From contig DASWNX010000023.1 of NCBI GenBank assembly GCA_036399055.1, positions 1-45,835 of the forward strand: 45,835 bases of DNA, in the 5' to 3' direction. Both the position numbers and the translations under genes were made by a program. The DNA comes from Jatrophihabitans sp. GTDB taxonomy: Bacteria; Actinomycetota; Actinomycetes; Mycobacteriales; Jatrophihabitantaceae. Shown in pieces: positions 27,887 through 35,799 of this stretch. Each line of letters starts with the position of its first letter. The stretch's first letter is position 1. The notes beneath the pieces were generated by a model. The model was not told where the DNA came from and ran no database searches. It saw nothing but the letters and a program-made list of their open reading frames with translations.

Positions 27887-27902
27887 CGACTCTCACGAGT
27901 CG
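27887..27902. promoter_or_regulatory. Perfect inverted repeat in the idi/P450 divergent promoter
   Basis: CGACTC-TCAC-GAGTCG is a perfect 6-base inverted repeat, 24 bases from the idi start and 26 bases before the candidate P450 -10 box. It is a candidate cluster regulator site, or it could form a hairpin in the idi leader. Confidence 0.4.
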
Positions 27903-27927
27903 ATGGCAATCCACCGTCTGCGAACTC

Positions 27928-27933
27928 TAGACT
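27928..27933 (+). promoter_or_regulatory. Candidate -10 box of the first P450 gene
   Basis: TAGACT fits TANNNT and lies 29 bases before the first possible ATG (27963). Transcription would start near 27940. No -35 box is evident. Confidence 0.35.
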
Positions 27934-27962
27934 GGCGCGGCGTCAGGCGTCAGTCGTCGGCG

Positions 27963-29255
27963 ATGAGAAGAATGGGGCTGTCGATGACTGTCGCCGAAGA
28001 GCAGATTCGGGATTACCCGTTCGAGCCCTTTCGAGGCGATTTGCCGCATGAACTGCTGGAGATGGTGCACACCAAGCCGGTTTCCAGAGTCCGGATTCCC
28101 GACGGCCGGGTGGTCTGGCTGGTGGTGGGTTACCCCGAGACGAGCCTGGTGCTCTCGGACCCGCGGTTCGCCCGGCACAACTCCGAGATCATGGCAGCCG
28201 GACAGCCCGAAGGTTGCCCGGTCGGCGCCGTCGAAGCGCTCGAAGCCGATAAGGCCGATAGCGCCCCGGCGTCACGGGAGTCGGGCGAGGCCGGGCAGTG
28301 CCCAGCCGGTCTGCGCCAGCTGAGCATGGACGGCAAGCCGCACCATGACCTGCGCCGGTTGGCGGCCCGGGCCTTCACCGCCCGGCGGATCGAGGCCTAC
28401 CGCCCCCGGGTGCAGGCGATCACCGACGAGCTCATCGACGCCTTGATGGCAGTCGGGCCGCCGGGGGACCTGGTCGCGGGCCTGGTGGTGCCGCTGCCGG
28501 TGATCGTCACCTGTGAGCTGCTCAGCATTCCGGTCGCCGACCGCGACAAGATCGCCGACTGGGCCAACGACATGATGTCGCTGACCGCGCACGGCCAGGC
28601 CGGCGCCGCCCAGGCCGAGGCCGAGCTGCGGGCGTACCTGCTGCGGCGGCTGACCGCCCGGCGCGACGAGCCGGGCGAGGACCTGCTCTCGTCCTGGATC
28701 GCGACCCAGGCTGGTTCTGACCTGAGCGACGCCGAGATCGTCGGACTGGCCATCGCGGTGCTGATCGGCGGTCGTGAGATCAGCTCGACCAGCGCCGGCA
28801 TTCGCGCGCTGTTCCAGCACCCGACGGCGCTGCGGCGGCTGCGCGAGGACCCGTCGCTGCTGCCGGCGGCCGTGGAGGAGATCCTGCGCTACACCTCGGT
28901 GAGCCCGATGTTCCTGGTGCAGACGGTGACCGAGGACCTCGAGCTGGGCGGGCAGCAGCTGCGCGCCGGCGACGGCGTGATGGCGGTGCCGTGGGCGGCC
29001 AACCGGCACGCGGCGGCCTTTGACGAACCCGACCGCTTCGACCTCGACCGGCCCCAGAACAACCCGCACCTGACCTTTGGCTTCGGCCCGCACTTCTGCC
29101 TGGGAGCGGCGCTGGGCCGGCTGCAGGTCGAGATCGCCATCGGCACCCTGCTGCGCCGGATGCCGGCGCTGGCGCCGGCATCCGATCTGCGGGATTTGCC
29201 TTGGCGCGACGAGCGAATCAACTGCGGGCTGGCTGAGTTTCCAGTGACCTGGTAG
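27963..29255 (+). CDS. Cytochrome P450 with atypical I-helix
   Basis: Soluble bacterial P450 (430 aa from ATG 27963; ATGs at 27972 and 27984 are alternatives and the start is uncertain). The heme loop FGFGPHFCLG has C379, and the K-helix EEILR is intact. The I-helix reads GGREISS (residues 269-275) where P450s normally have AGxET. The acid is present but the proton-relay Thr is Ile, as in the small group of P450s that use another route for oxygen activation. The substrate-entry region carries DGKPHHDLRR instead of the usual DPPEHTRLR. It lies beside idi and ahead of the terpenoid operon, so a terpenoid substrate is likely. Confidence 0.85.
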   Translation: MRRMGLSMTVAEEQIRDYPFEPFRGDLPHELLEMVHTKPVSRVRIPDGRVVWLVVGYPETSLVLSDPRFARHNSEIMAAGQPEGCPVGAVEALEADKADSAPASRESGEAGQCPAGLRQLSMDGKPHHDLRRLAARAFTARRIEAYRPRVQAITDELIDALMAVGPPGDLVAGLVVPLPVIVTCELLSIPVADRDKIADWANDMMSLTAHGQAGAAQAEAELRAYLLRRLTARRDEPGEDLLSSWIATQAGSDLSDAEIVGLAIAVLIGGREISSTSAGIRALFQHPTALRRLREDPSLLPAAVEEILRYTSVSPMFLVQTVTEDLELGGQQLRAGDGVMAVPWAANRHAAAFDEPDRFDLDRPQNNPHLTFGFGPHFCLGAALGRLQVEIAIGTLLRRMPALAPASDLRDLPWRDERINCGLAEFPVTW

Positions 29256-29280
29256 CCGGCCGCGGCACGGGGAGGCGCTC

Positions 29281-29307
29281 ACCGCTGTGATCGAAACAGC
29301 GGTTATC
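29281..29307 (+). terminator. Hairpin after the first P450 gene
   Basis: ACCGCTGT-GATCGAA-ACAGCGGT is a perfect 8-base stem with a 7-base loop, 25 bases after the P450 stop and followed by TTATC. There is no long T-tract, but many actinobacterial terminators lack one. Confidence 0.5.
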
Positions 29308-29834
29308 AGACAAATGCCCAAGTTGAATAGTCATAGACAACTCAGCATTTCTGGTCAGTTATTCGGCAAGTCGATTCGCCGGCCCCGACGATTATCTCCA
29401 TTGGCTAGCGGACGATTCGAACCTTGACTTAGTGTCTGCGCTACCCGCACGACTCAGCACGATGCGGCGAGCACGCCGGCCGCCTGACGACGTTGTGCCC
29501 GAACAGAAAGCCCACCTGGTGCCCTTCTCCTCTGACGCAGCCACCTCCCACGACCCGAACGTCGGGCCGGCGGGCCTGATCGAGCATCGGACTGCCCGGC
29601 CTGATCGCTTTGGAGACGGCCCTGGCGGTTCAGGTGGCGGCTTGGTTGAGAGCGGTCGCGCAGATGGCGGCCGGAGTGCCTGAGGTGGACGCGACAGCGG
29701 AGGCGGTGGACGTCGATCGAGTGTCACAGGAACACGCATGCGCCTAGTGCCGGCCAGGCGCCCCACCCACTAGCACTTGGCGCCGGACCCGTGCCGCGGA
29801 TGTTGTCCACCTGCCACTCTGGAGACCTCAGGCC
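29304..29834. other. Non-coding stretch before the terpenoid operon
   Basis: About 530 bases with no convincing gene. The first part (about 29304-29420) is much richer in A and T than the surroundings and includes a loose inverted repeat AGTTG-N12-CAACT (29331-29352) and a TTGACT box (29424-29429). The open frames at 29432-29683 (+) and 29392-29766 (-) have low-complexity Arg/Pro/Gly composition and overlap each other, so they are not accepted. It probably contains the operon's regulatory region. GGAGA lies about 10 bases before the ATG at 29835. Confidence 0.5.
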
Positions 29835-30851
29835 ATGACTATTACCGGATCGGTTCCCCGAGCGCTGCTCGATGACCTGGCGCGCAGTCGCACCGGCGAA
29901 CTGCTCTACGACGCGCTGGCGACGCGCTGGCCCGCGGACTGCGACGAGCTGAACGCCATCGCCCGCTACGCCCTGTTGCCCGCCGGCAAGTTCCTGCGGC
30001 CGGTGATGACCATGACGGCGGCCGAGGCGGTCGGCGGTGAGCCAGGTCAGGTGTTGCCGGCCGCGCTGGCGATGGAGTACCTGCACGTGGCCACCCTGAC
30101 TCACGACGACATCATCGACGGCGACATGCTGCGCCGGGGACGTCCCACGGTGCACGTCGCGCACGGTCTGGCGCACGCGATCGTCGCCGGTGATCACCTG
30201 ATCTTCGCCGCGTTCACCGGGATAGCCGAGTGCCGGGCGGCCGGGCGGCGCGACCCGGCTGTCGTGGAGTCGGTGGCGGTGCTGGCCGAAGCCGGCTCGG
30301 ACCTGTGCCGGGGCCAGATGCTGGAGGCGCGGCTGGTCGGCGACATCACCGCCGAGCCGGAGACCTACCTGGAGATGGCTCGGTTGAAGACCGGGGCGCT
30401 GTTCCGGGCGGTCTGCCAGATCGGCGCCCTGCTGGGCGGCGCCGACAGCGAGCAGGCCGCGGCGCTGGGCCGTTACGGCTCTGACCTCGGGGTGGCCTTC
30501 CAGATTCGGGACGACCTGATCCTGTTCGCCGATCCCGAGGTCAGCGACAAGCCCACGGGCAGTGACCTGGCCAACGGCCGGCCCACCCTGCCGGTGCTGA
30601 TGGCCTACCAGACCAGCGACGCCGACACCCGGCTGGCGATGGGCGCCGCCCTGACCCGCCGCTCGGCCGAACCCGCCGAGTTCGACGAGTTCCGGTCGCT
30701 GCTGATGGCCACCGACGCCCTGCGGGGCTGTCAGGAGCACGCCAGCGAGTACGGCCGCCGCGCCCTGGATGAGCTTTCCCGGCTGCGGCCCTCGCGCAGC
30801 GTCGACCTGCTTGCCGGCATCGTCCGGTGGGCAATCACCACCAGGCCATGA
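29835..30851 (+). CDS. Polyprenyl diphosphate synthase (probably geranylgeranyl diphosphate)
   Basis: Builds a linear prenyl diphosphate from IPP and allylic primers (338 aa, all-trans isoprenyl synthase fold). The first aspartate-rich motif is D91-D-I-I-D95. The second is QIRDDLILF (D226-D227), with the last Asp of DDxxD replaced by Leu, a variation also seen in other actinobacterial enzymes. The fifth residue before the first motif is Ala, not an aromatic residue, which favours C20 or longer over C15. GKFLRP is the IPP-binding motif. It is the first gene of a seven-gene overlapping operon and overlaps the UbiA gene as ATGA. Confidence 0.88.
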   Translation: MTITGSVPRALLDDLARSRTGELLYDALATRWPADCDELNAIARYALLPAGKFLRPVMTMTAAEAVGGEPGQVLPAALAMEYLHVATLTHDDIIDGDMLRRGRPTVHVAHGLAHAIVAGDHLIFAAFTGIAECRAAGRRDPAVVESVAVLAEAGSDLCRGQMLEARLVGDITAEPETYLEMARLKTGALFRAVCQIGALLGGADSEQAAALGRYGSDLGVAFQIRDDLILFADPEVSDKPTGSDLANGRPTLPVLMAYQTSDADTRLAMGAALTRRSAEPAEFDEFRSLLMATDALRGCQEHASEYGRRALDELSRLRPSRSVDLLAGIVRWAITTRP

Positions 30852-31897
30852 GCGCTCAGCCCGCTGGCCCCCGGCTCCGCGTCGGGGCGATCGCGCATCT
30901 GCAGACCTGGCGGCTCTACACCTTCTGGTACGTCGGGTTCCTCGGACTGGCCGGCGCCAGCCTGAGCCCGGGGCAGCATGAGGGCCTCCGGCTGTTCGCC
31001 GCCTGGGCGGTGCCCACGCTCGGCTGGCTCGGCGGGCACTACCTCAGCGACTACTTCGACCGTGAGCTCGACGCCATCGCCAAGCCGCACCGGCCGATCC
31101 CGTCCGGCCGGCTGCCGGCCCGGGTGGCGCTGGCCTGCGGGGTGCTGGCGATGCTGTGCGTCGCGGCTTCGGCGGTGCTCACCGGCTGGCGCACCAGCCT
31201 GATCGCGGTGCTGGCGGTGGCCGCGGTGCTGGCCTACGGGCTGCGGCTCAAGGCCCTGGGCATCGCCGGCAACCTGGTCCGCGGAGCCCTCGGAGCGCTG
31301 GCGCTGCTGTACGGGGCGGCCACCGTGCCGCCGTTGGACTGGACGGCGCTGCTGCCGTTCGTCGCCGCTTTCTGGCTGCACGACACCTGCTCGAACCTGG
31401 TCGGCACACTGCGCGACGTCGAAGGCGACCGGGCCGGTGGCTACCGCACCCTGCCGGTCACCCATGGCGCCGCGACCGGGGTCCGGGTCGCGTTGGGCCT
31501 GTACATCCTGACGCTGCTGGCGGCCGCCTGGGGCGGGGCCCTGGCCGAACCCGCCGCTGGAAGGGCCTGGTACCCGGCGGGGCTGGCCGGGGTCGCGGTG
31601 TTCGGCCTCGCCGCCATCGTGCCGATGCTGAGCCGGCGTCACCAACTGCCCGCCCGGGACGCCCTGCGCGCCCACGAGCTGCTGGTGCTGGAGCGGCTGT
31701 GCCTGGCCGCGGCGGTGATCGGGCTGGGCCTGGGAGCGTGGAAGGCGGCGCTGCTGCTGGCGCCGGCGCTGATCCTGACCTGGTGGTCACAGCGCACTCT
31801 GCGAAGCTGGTACGAATTCGGTTCCGGCGCCGCCGGCGAGCACCTGCCGACTGCCGAGCACCCGCCGAGCGTCCCGAAAGGAAGCACCTATGCCTGA
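30848..31897 (+). CDS. UbiA-superfamily membrane prenyltransferase
   Basis: Integral membrane enzyme (349 aa, about eight or nine helices) expected to transfer a prenyl chain to an acceptor or to cyclise it. First Asp-rich motif: S67-D68-Y-F-D71-R-E-L-D75, with Ser where NDxxDxxxD has Asn, followed by KPHRPIPSGRLP. Second motif: LRDVEGDRAGGYRTLPV (D190, D194). These resemble the chlorophyll-synthase/DGGGP-synthase branch. The acceptor is not evident because no aromatic-acid pathway genes are nearby. ATG 30848 overlaps the previous stop as ATGA. The end overlaps the cyclase gene by 8 bases. Confidence 0.88.
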   Translation: MSAQPAGPRLRVGAIAHLQTWRLYTFWYVGFLGLAGASLSPGQHEGLRLFAAWAVPTLGWLGGHYLSDYFDRELDAIAKPHRPIPSGRLPARVALACGVLAMLCVAASAVLTGWRTSLIAVLAVAAVLAYGLRLKALGIAGNLVRGALGALALLYGAATVPPLDWTALLPFVAAFWLHDTCSNLVGTLRDVEGDRAGGYRTLPVTHGAATGVRVALGLYILTLLAAAWGGALAEPAAGRAWYPAGLAGVAVFGLAAIVPMLSRRHQLPARDALRAHELLVLERLCLAAAVIGLGLGAWKAALLLAPALILTWWSQRTLRSWYEFGSGAAGEHLPTAEHPPSVPKGSTYA

Positions 31898-33605
31898 AGT
31901 CTCCCAGCGGGCCGAGCACGCCATCCGGCTGGGCGCCGAGGAGCTATTCGGCCGCCAGCGCGAGAACGGCGCCTTCGGCGACGACCCGCCGAGCTCGGTG
32001 CTGGGAACCGCGGGCGCGATCACCGCTCTGCGGTTCGCCGATCCCGCCGGCTCGGCGGAGCTGGTCGCCGCCGGCAGCCAATGGCTGCGTTCGGCGCAGC
32101 TGCCCGACGGCGGCTGGGGCGGAGTGCTCGGCGCCGGCAGCGAGCCGGTCGCCACCTCGGTGGCCGCCGCGACCTTGCAGATCGTCGACCCCGACGCCAG
32201 CGCCGAGGCGATCGCCGCCGGCCGGGCCAGGCTCGAGCAGCTCGGCGGCCTCGCGGCGGTGACCGATCCGGCGGTGCTGCTGCTGTGCAAGACCTTCGGC
32301 ATGCTGGCCGGCTTCCTGCAGCCGGAGGACCTGCGCCGGTTACCGCTGGAGATCGTGCTGTTCGACAGGGTCAGACGGCAGAACGTCTCGTTCCGGACCG
32401 CGCCGTTCGCGGCGATGGCACTGGCCCAGTCGGTCACCGATCCGGCGCGCGGGCTGCGTGGCAAGACCTCGCGGCTGGCCCGCGGCAAGGCGCTGCGGCT
32501 GCTTGGCGAGGTCTATGAGCACGAGGGCCGGACCGGGGACTTCAGCGAGGACCCGTGGCCGTCCGCGCTGGTCTGCCTGAGCCTTGCCAGAGCCGGCCTG
32601 GCGCCGGACATGGTCGCTGCCAGTGCGGGCTACCTGCGCCGTTCGGTTCGCCCCGACGGCTCCTGGGACGCCGTCAGCAACCTGGACCTGACCCGGTCCG
32701 GCTTCGCGGCCACCGGCCTGATCGCGGCCGGCTACGCCGCCGATCCACGGCTGGAGCCGACCCGGCAGCTGTTTCACCGTTGCCAGCAACGCCAGGAGTT
32801 CACCGTGCTGGCCTGCCCTCCGGGCGGTTGGAGCTTCTCCGGCGCGCGCGGCTGGCCGGTGACGCTGGAGTCGGCCGAGATCATCGCCGCGCTGGCCGGG
32901 ATGCCCGGCCACCAGAGCGACCAGTCGCTGCGAACCGGCCTGGAGTGGTTGCGCGGCCGGCAGGACAGCAGAGGCTCGTGGAGCCTGTGGGTCCGCGACA
33001 CCAAGCTGGCCAACGACGGCCCGTGCCCGAGCATCACCAGCCAGGCCATCACGGCGCTGCTGGACGCGGGCGAGCCGGCCGACGGCCCCGCGGTCAGCAA
33101 GGCGGTGGGCTGGCTGCTCACCCAGCAGCGGCCCGACGGGACCTTCGACAACCTCTGGTACCGCGATCACACCACCGGCACCTCCGCGGTGCTGGCCGCG
33201 CTGGGCCGGGCCGGCAAGGCCGGTGACCCGGTGGCCGAGCGGGCCCGGCGGTGGCTGCTGGACACCCAGCGCCCGGACGGCTCGTGGGGCGACGGGGCCG
33301 AGTCCGACAGCTCGGTGGAGGAGACGGCCTGGGCCCTGCACGCGCTGCTCGAGGCCGGGCTGGACCCGGCCTCGGCGCCGGCCAGCTCGGCAGTCGACTG
33401 GCTGGTGAACGCCCAGCAGCCCACCGGCGGCTGGCAGCCCAGCCGGGTCTGCGCCTACATCCGGCACCACATGCACTACCCCAACGGCGCCATCACCCGA
33501 GGCCTGGCGCTGCGCGCGCTGGGGCTGTACCAGAGCAAGACCCAGACCGGGGCGGGTTCGGCGTCCGCCGTCCACAGCCCAGCCAGCAGTGAGGGGACCG
33601 GCTGA
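31890..33605 (+). CDS. Squalene-cyclase-fold terpene cyclase-like protein lacking the DxDD/DCTAE acid motif
   Basis: 571 aa made of alpha/alpha-barrel repeats with many QW-type motifs (LPDGGWGG, RPDGSWDAV, RQDSRGSW, RPDGTFDNLW, RPDGSWGDG, QPTGGW). Such proteins protonate and cyclise prenyl chains (class II). At the catalytic position, after PPGGWSFSGARGWP, the sequence is V324-T-L-E-S-A-E330. Hopene cyclases have DxDD there and oxidosqualene cyclases have DCTAE. The catalytic Asp position holds Leu, followed by Glu327. A second nearby motif, N264-L-D-L-T268, holds an Asp. GAAAGGAAG precedes the ATG. It may be a cyclase using another acid, or may have another function. It overlaps both neighbours. 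Confidence 0.82.
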   Translation: MPEVSQRAEHAIRLGAEELFGRQRENGAFGDDPPSSVLGTAGAITALRFADPAGSAELVAAGSQWLRSAQLPDGGWGGVLGAGSEPVATSVAAATLQIVDPDASAEAIAAGRARLEQLGGLAAVTDPAVLLLCKTFGMLAGFLQPEDLRRLPLEIVLFDRVRRQNVSFRTAPFAAMALAQSVTDPARGLRGKTSRLARGKALRLLGEVYEHEGRTGDFSEDPWPSALVCLSLARAGLAPDMVAASAGYLRRSVRPDGSWDAVSNLDLTRSGFAATGLIAAGYAADPRLEPTRQLFHRCQQRQEFTVLACPPGGWSFSGARGWPVTLESAEIIAALAGMPGHQSDQSLRTGLEWLRGRQDSRGSWSLWVRDTKLANDGPCPSITSQAITALLDAGEPADGPAVSKAVGWLLTQQRPDGTFDNLWYRDHTTGTSAVLAALGRAGKAGDPVAERARRWLLDTQRPDGSWGDGAESDSSVEETAWALHALLEAGLDPASAPASSAVDWLVNAQQPTGGWQPSRVCAYIRHHMHYPNGAITRGLALRALGLYQSKTQTGAGSASAVHSPASSEGTG

Positions 33606-34591
33606 TGAGCATGCACGACCTGTCGATGAACGAGTCCCGCTTCGGCCCGCTGCCCAGCGTGCGCGCGGTCGTCGAGCAGGGCGCCGCGCAGCTGCACCGC
33701 TATCCCTCGCACACCGCGGCCGGGCTGGTGAGCGCGCTGGCCAGCCACCTGGACGTGCCCGCGGCCGAGGTGCTGGTCGGCCCGGGTTCGGCCGGGCTGA
33801 CCCAGAACCTGATCACCTCGCTGGGCCCCGGCCGCGACGAGGTGGTGTACGCGGCGCTGTCGTTCGAGGCCTACCCGCTGATGGTGCTCAACGCCGGCTG
33901 CCGGCCGGTCGCGGTGCCGATGGCAGGCGACACCCATGACCTGGACGCGATGGCAGCCGCGGTCACCGAGCGGACCCGTTGCGTGCTGATCTGCAATCCG
34001 AACAACCCGACCGGCGCCGTGCTCGGCCGCGCTGAGCTGGCGGCTTTCCTGGACCGGGTGCCGGCTTCGGTGCCGGTGATCATCGATGAGGCCTACCGGG
34101 AGTTCGTCACCGATCCCGAAGCAGCCGACGGGCTGGAGCTGCGGGCCGGCCGGGACAACGTGTGCGTGTTGCGGACCTTCTCTAAGGCCTACGGCCTGGC
34201 CACCCTGCGGGTCGGCTACGCCGTGGCGGCAGAAGCCATCGCCCAGCGGGCCCGGATGACCGGCCTGGTCTTCTACCCCGGCGGCCTGGCCCAGGCAGCC
34301 GCGGTGGCGTCGCTGGAGCCTGAGGCTGACAAGCAGGTGCTCGAGCGCTGCGCCGAGTTCGCCGGAGTCCGTGCCCAGCTCACCGAGGACCTGCGGGCGG
34401 CGGGGCTGCCGGTCCCCGACTCGCAGGCGAACTTCCTGTGGTTGCCGATCGGCGCCGACACCGAGGACTTCGCCGCCCGCTGCCACGCCGCCGGCGTCCT
34501 GGTGCGGGCCTATCCGGGCGTGGGGGTCCGGGTGACCGTCGGCGCCGACGAGGCCAACCGGCTGTTGCTGAGCGCGGTGGCGCCCGGATGA
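33605..34591 (+). CDS. PLP-dependent aminotransferase, HisC/aromatic aminotransferase-like
   Basis: Class I/II fold-type I aminotransferase (328 aa). It has the HisC-like opening DLSMNESRFGPLPSV, phosphate-binding GPGSAGLTQN, the NPNNPTGAVL block, the aspartate in IIDEAYREF and the PLP lysine K194 in RTFSKAYGLATLRVGY. It is shorter than many HisC proteins (about 350 aa). Lying inside the terpenoid operon away from any his genes, it more likely aminates an oxidised terpenoid or sugar, or makes an aromatic keto acid for the UbiA acceptor, than acts in histidine synthesis. ATG overlaps the cyclase stop by one base. Its stop overlaps the next start as ATGA. Confidence 0.85.
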   Translation: MSMHDLSMNESRFGPLPSVRAVVEQGAAQLHRYPSHTAAGLVSALASHLDVPAAEVLVGPGSAGLTQNLITSLGPGRDEVVYAALSFEAYPLMVLNAGCRPVAVPMAGDTHDLDAMAAAVTERTRCVLICNPNNPTGAVLGRAELAAFLDRVPASVPVIIDEAYREFVTDPEAADGLELRAGRDNVCVLRTFSKAYGLATLRVGYAVAAEAIAQRARMTGLVFYPGGLAQAAAVASLEPEADKQVLERCAEFAGVRAQLTEDLRAAGLPVPDSQANFLWLPIGADTEDFAARCHAAGVLVRAYPGVGVRVTVGADEANRLLLSAVAPG

Positions 34592-35799
34592 GGGTGCTGG
34601 TCTCCAGCTGGGGTTGGCGCTCGCACTTCTATCCGCTGGTCCCGCTGGCCTGGGCGCTGCGCTCGGCCGGCCACGAGGTGCTGGTCGCCAGCCAGCCCGG
34701 CATGGCCGAGGTCATCCTCGGCGCCGGCCTGCCGGCCGTCGCGGTCGGCGAGGACCTGGACTTCATCGAGGTGTTCAGCGGCCAGGTCGGGCGGGTCGCG
34801 ACCCGGGCTGAGCGGGCTCGCGGCGCGGCTACCCCGGATGCGCTGCGACCGGCGGTGACCCCCGACGGCGGAGTGGTCCGGTTCGCCGCCGCGATGGTCG
34901 GCGACCTGGTCGCCTTCGGCCGTGAGTTCGATCCCGACCTGGTCGTGTTCGAGCCGCAGAACTTCGCCGCCGCGATCACCGCGGCGGCACTGGGGGTGCC
35001 CGGGGTGCGCCAGCTCTGGGGCCCGGACGAGACCACCCAGCTGGACCTGGACACCGCTGCCATCCTCGGGCCGCTGGCTGACCGGGTCGGCGTGGCGCCG
35101 GCCGATGTCCGCCCGGCCGGCTCGCTGATGCTGGACCCGTGCCCGCCGGGCATGCAGGTCCGGCTGGCCGGGCCGTCCCAGCCGGTCCGCTTCATCCCCT
35201 ACAACGGGCCCAGCATGCTGCCCGACTGGCTGCGCACGCCGCCCGAACGCCCCCGGGTCTGCCTCACCTGGGGCACCGTGATGGCCGCGCTGGGCCTGGA
35301 CCCGGCGCGGGACCTGGCGGCGATGATCGCCGAGGTGGCCAGCCTCGACGTCGAGCTGGTGCTGGCGCTGCACCCGGCTCAACACGCCGGGCTGACCGAC
35401 CTGCCCGGCAACGTCCGGCTGGCCCGGACACCGCTGGCGCTGCAGCTGGTGCTGCCCAGTTGCCAGGCGCTGATCCACCAGGGCGGGGCCGGCAGCATGA
35501 TGACCGCGCTGGCAGCCGGCGTCGCGCAGGTCGTGGTGCCGCTGGTCGCCGACCAGCATCTCAACGCCGAGCGGCTGGTCGCCATCGGCGCCGGGCGCAG
35601 CCTGCCGCAGGGCGCCGCCGGGCCGACGCAGGTGCGGCGACTGGTGGCCGAGCTGCTCAGCGGCGCCCCGGAACGGCGACGAGCGGCCGAGGTCGCCGAC
35701 CAGATCCGCGCGATGCCCGCGCCGTCGCAGATCGTGCCGGTCTTGGAACGGCTTTGCAGCACCACCCGTGCCGGATCACTGTCAGGAGCGCACCTGTGA
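34588..35799 (+). CDS. MGT/EryCIII-type nucleotide-sugar glycosyltransferase
   Basis: GT1-family (GT-B fold) enzyme (403 aa) that adds an activated sugar to a small-molecule acceptor. The N-terminal acceptor domain opens RVLVSSWGWRSHFYPLVPLAWALRSAG with the conserved His. The C-terminal donor domain has LTWGTVMAAL, ALIHQGGAGSMMTALAAGVAQVVVPLVADQHLNAERL, the macrolide/aglycone glycosyltransferase signature. No deoxysugar pathway genes are in the window, so the donor comes from elsewhere. It is an operon member with 4-base overlaps on both sides (ATGA, GTGA). Confidence 0.88.
   Translation: MRVLVSSWGWRSHFYPLVPLAWALRSAGHEVLVASQPGMAEVILGAGLPAVAVGEDLDFIEVFSGQVGRVATRAERARGAATPDALRPAVTPDGGVVRFAAAMVGDLVAFGREFDPDLVVFEPQNFAAAITAAALGVPGVRQLWGPDETTQLDLDTAAILGPLADRVGVAPADVRPAGSLMLDPCPPGMQVRLAGPSQPVRFIPYNGPSMLPDWLRTPPERPRVCLTWGTVMAALGLDPARDLAAMIAEVASLDVELVLALHPAQHAGLTDLPGNVRLARTPLALQLVLPSCQALIHQGGAGSMMTALAAGVAQVVVPLVADQHLNAERLVAIGAGRSLPQGAAGPTQVRRLVAELLSGAPERRRAAEVADQIRAMPAPSQIVPVLERLCSTTRAGSLSGAHL

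Noticed and set aside
29432-29683. 83-codon plus-strand frame in the non-coding gap
   Set aside because: No ribosome site, Arg/Pro/Gly-rich composition, and overlap with a longer minus-strand frame of similar low quality.
33605-34591. Annotation as histidinol-phosphate aminotransferase of histidine synthesis
   Set aside because: The fold matches, but the gene is embedded in a terpenoid operon with overlapping neighbours and no his genes are nearby.
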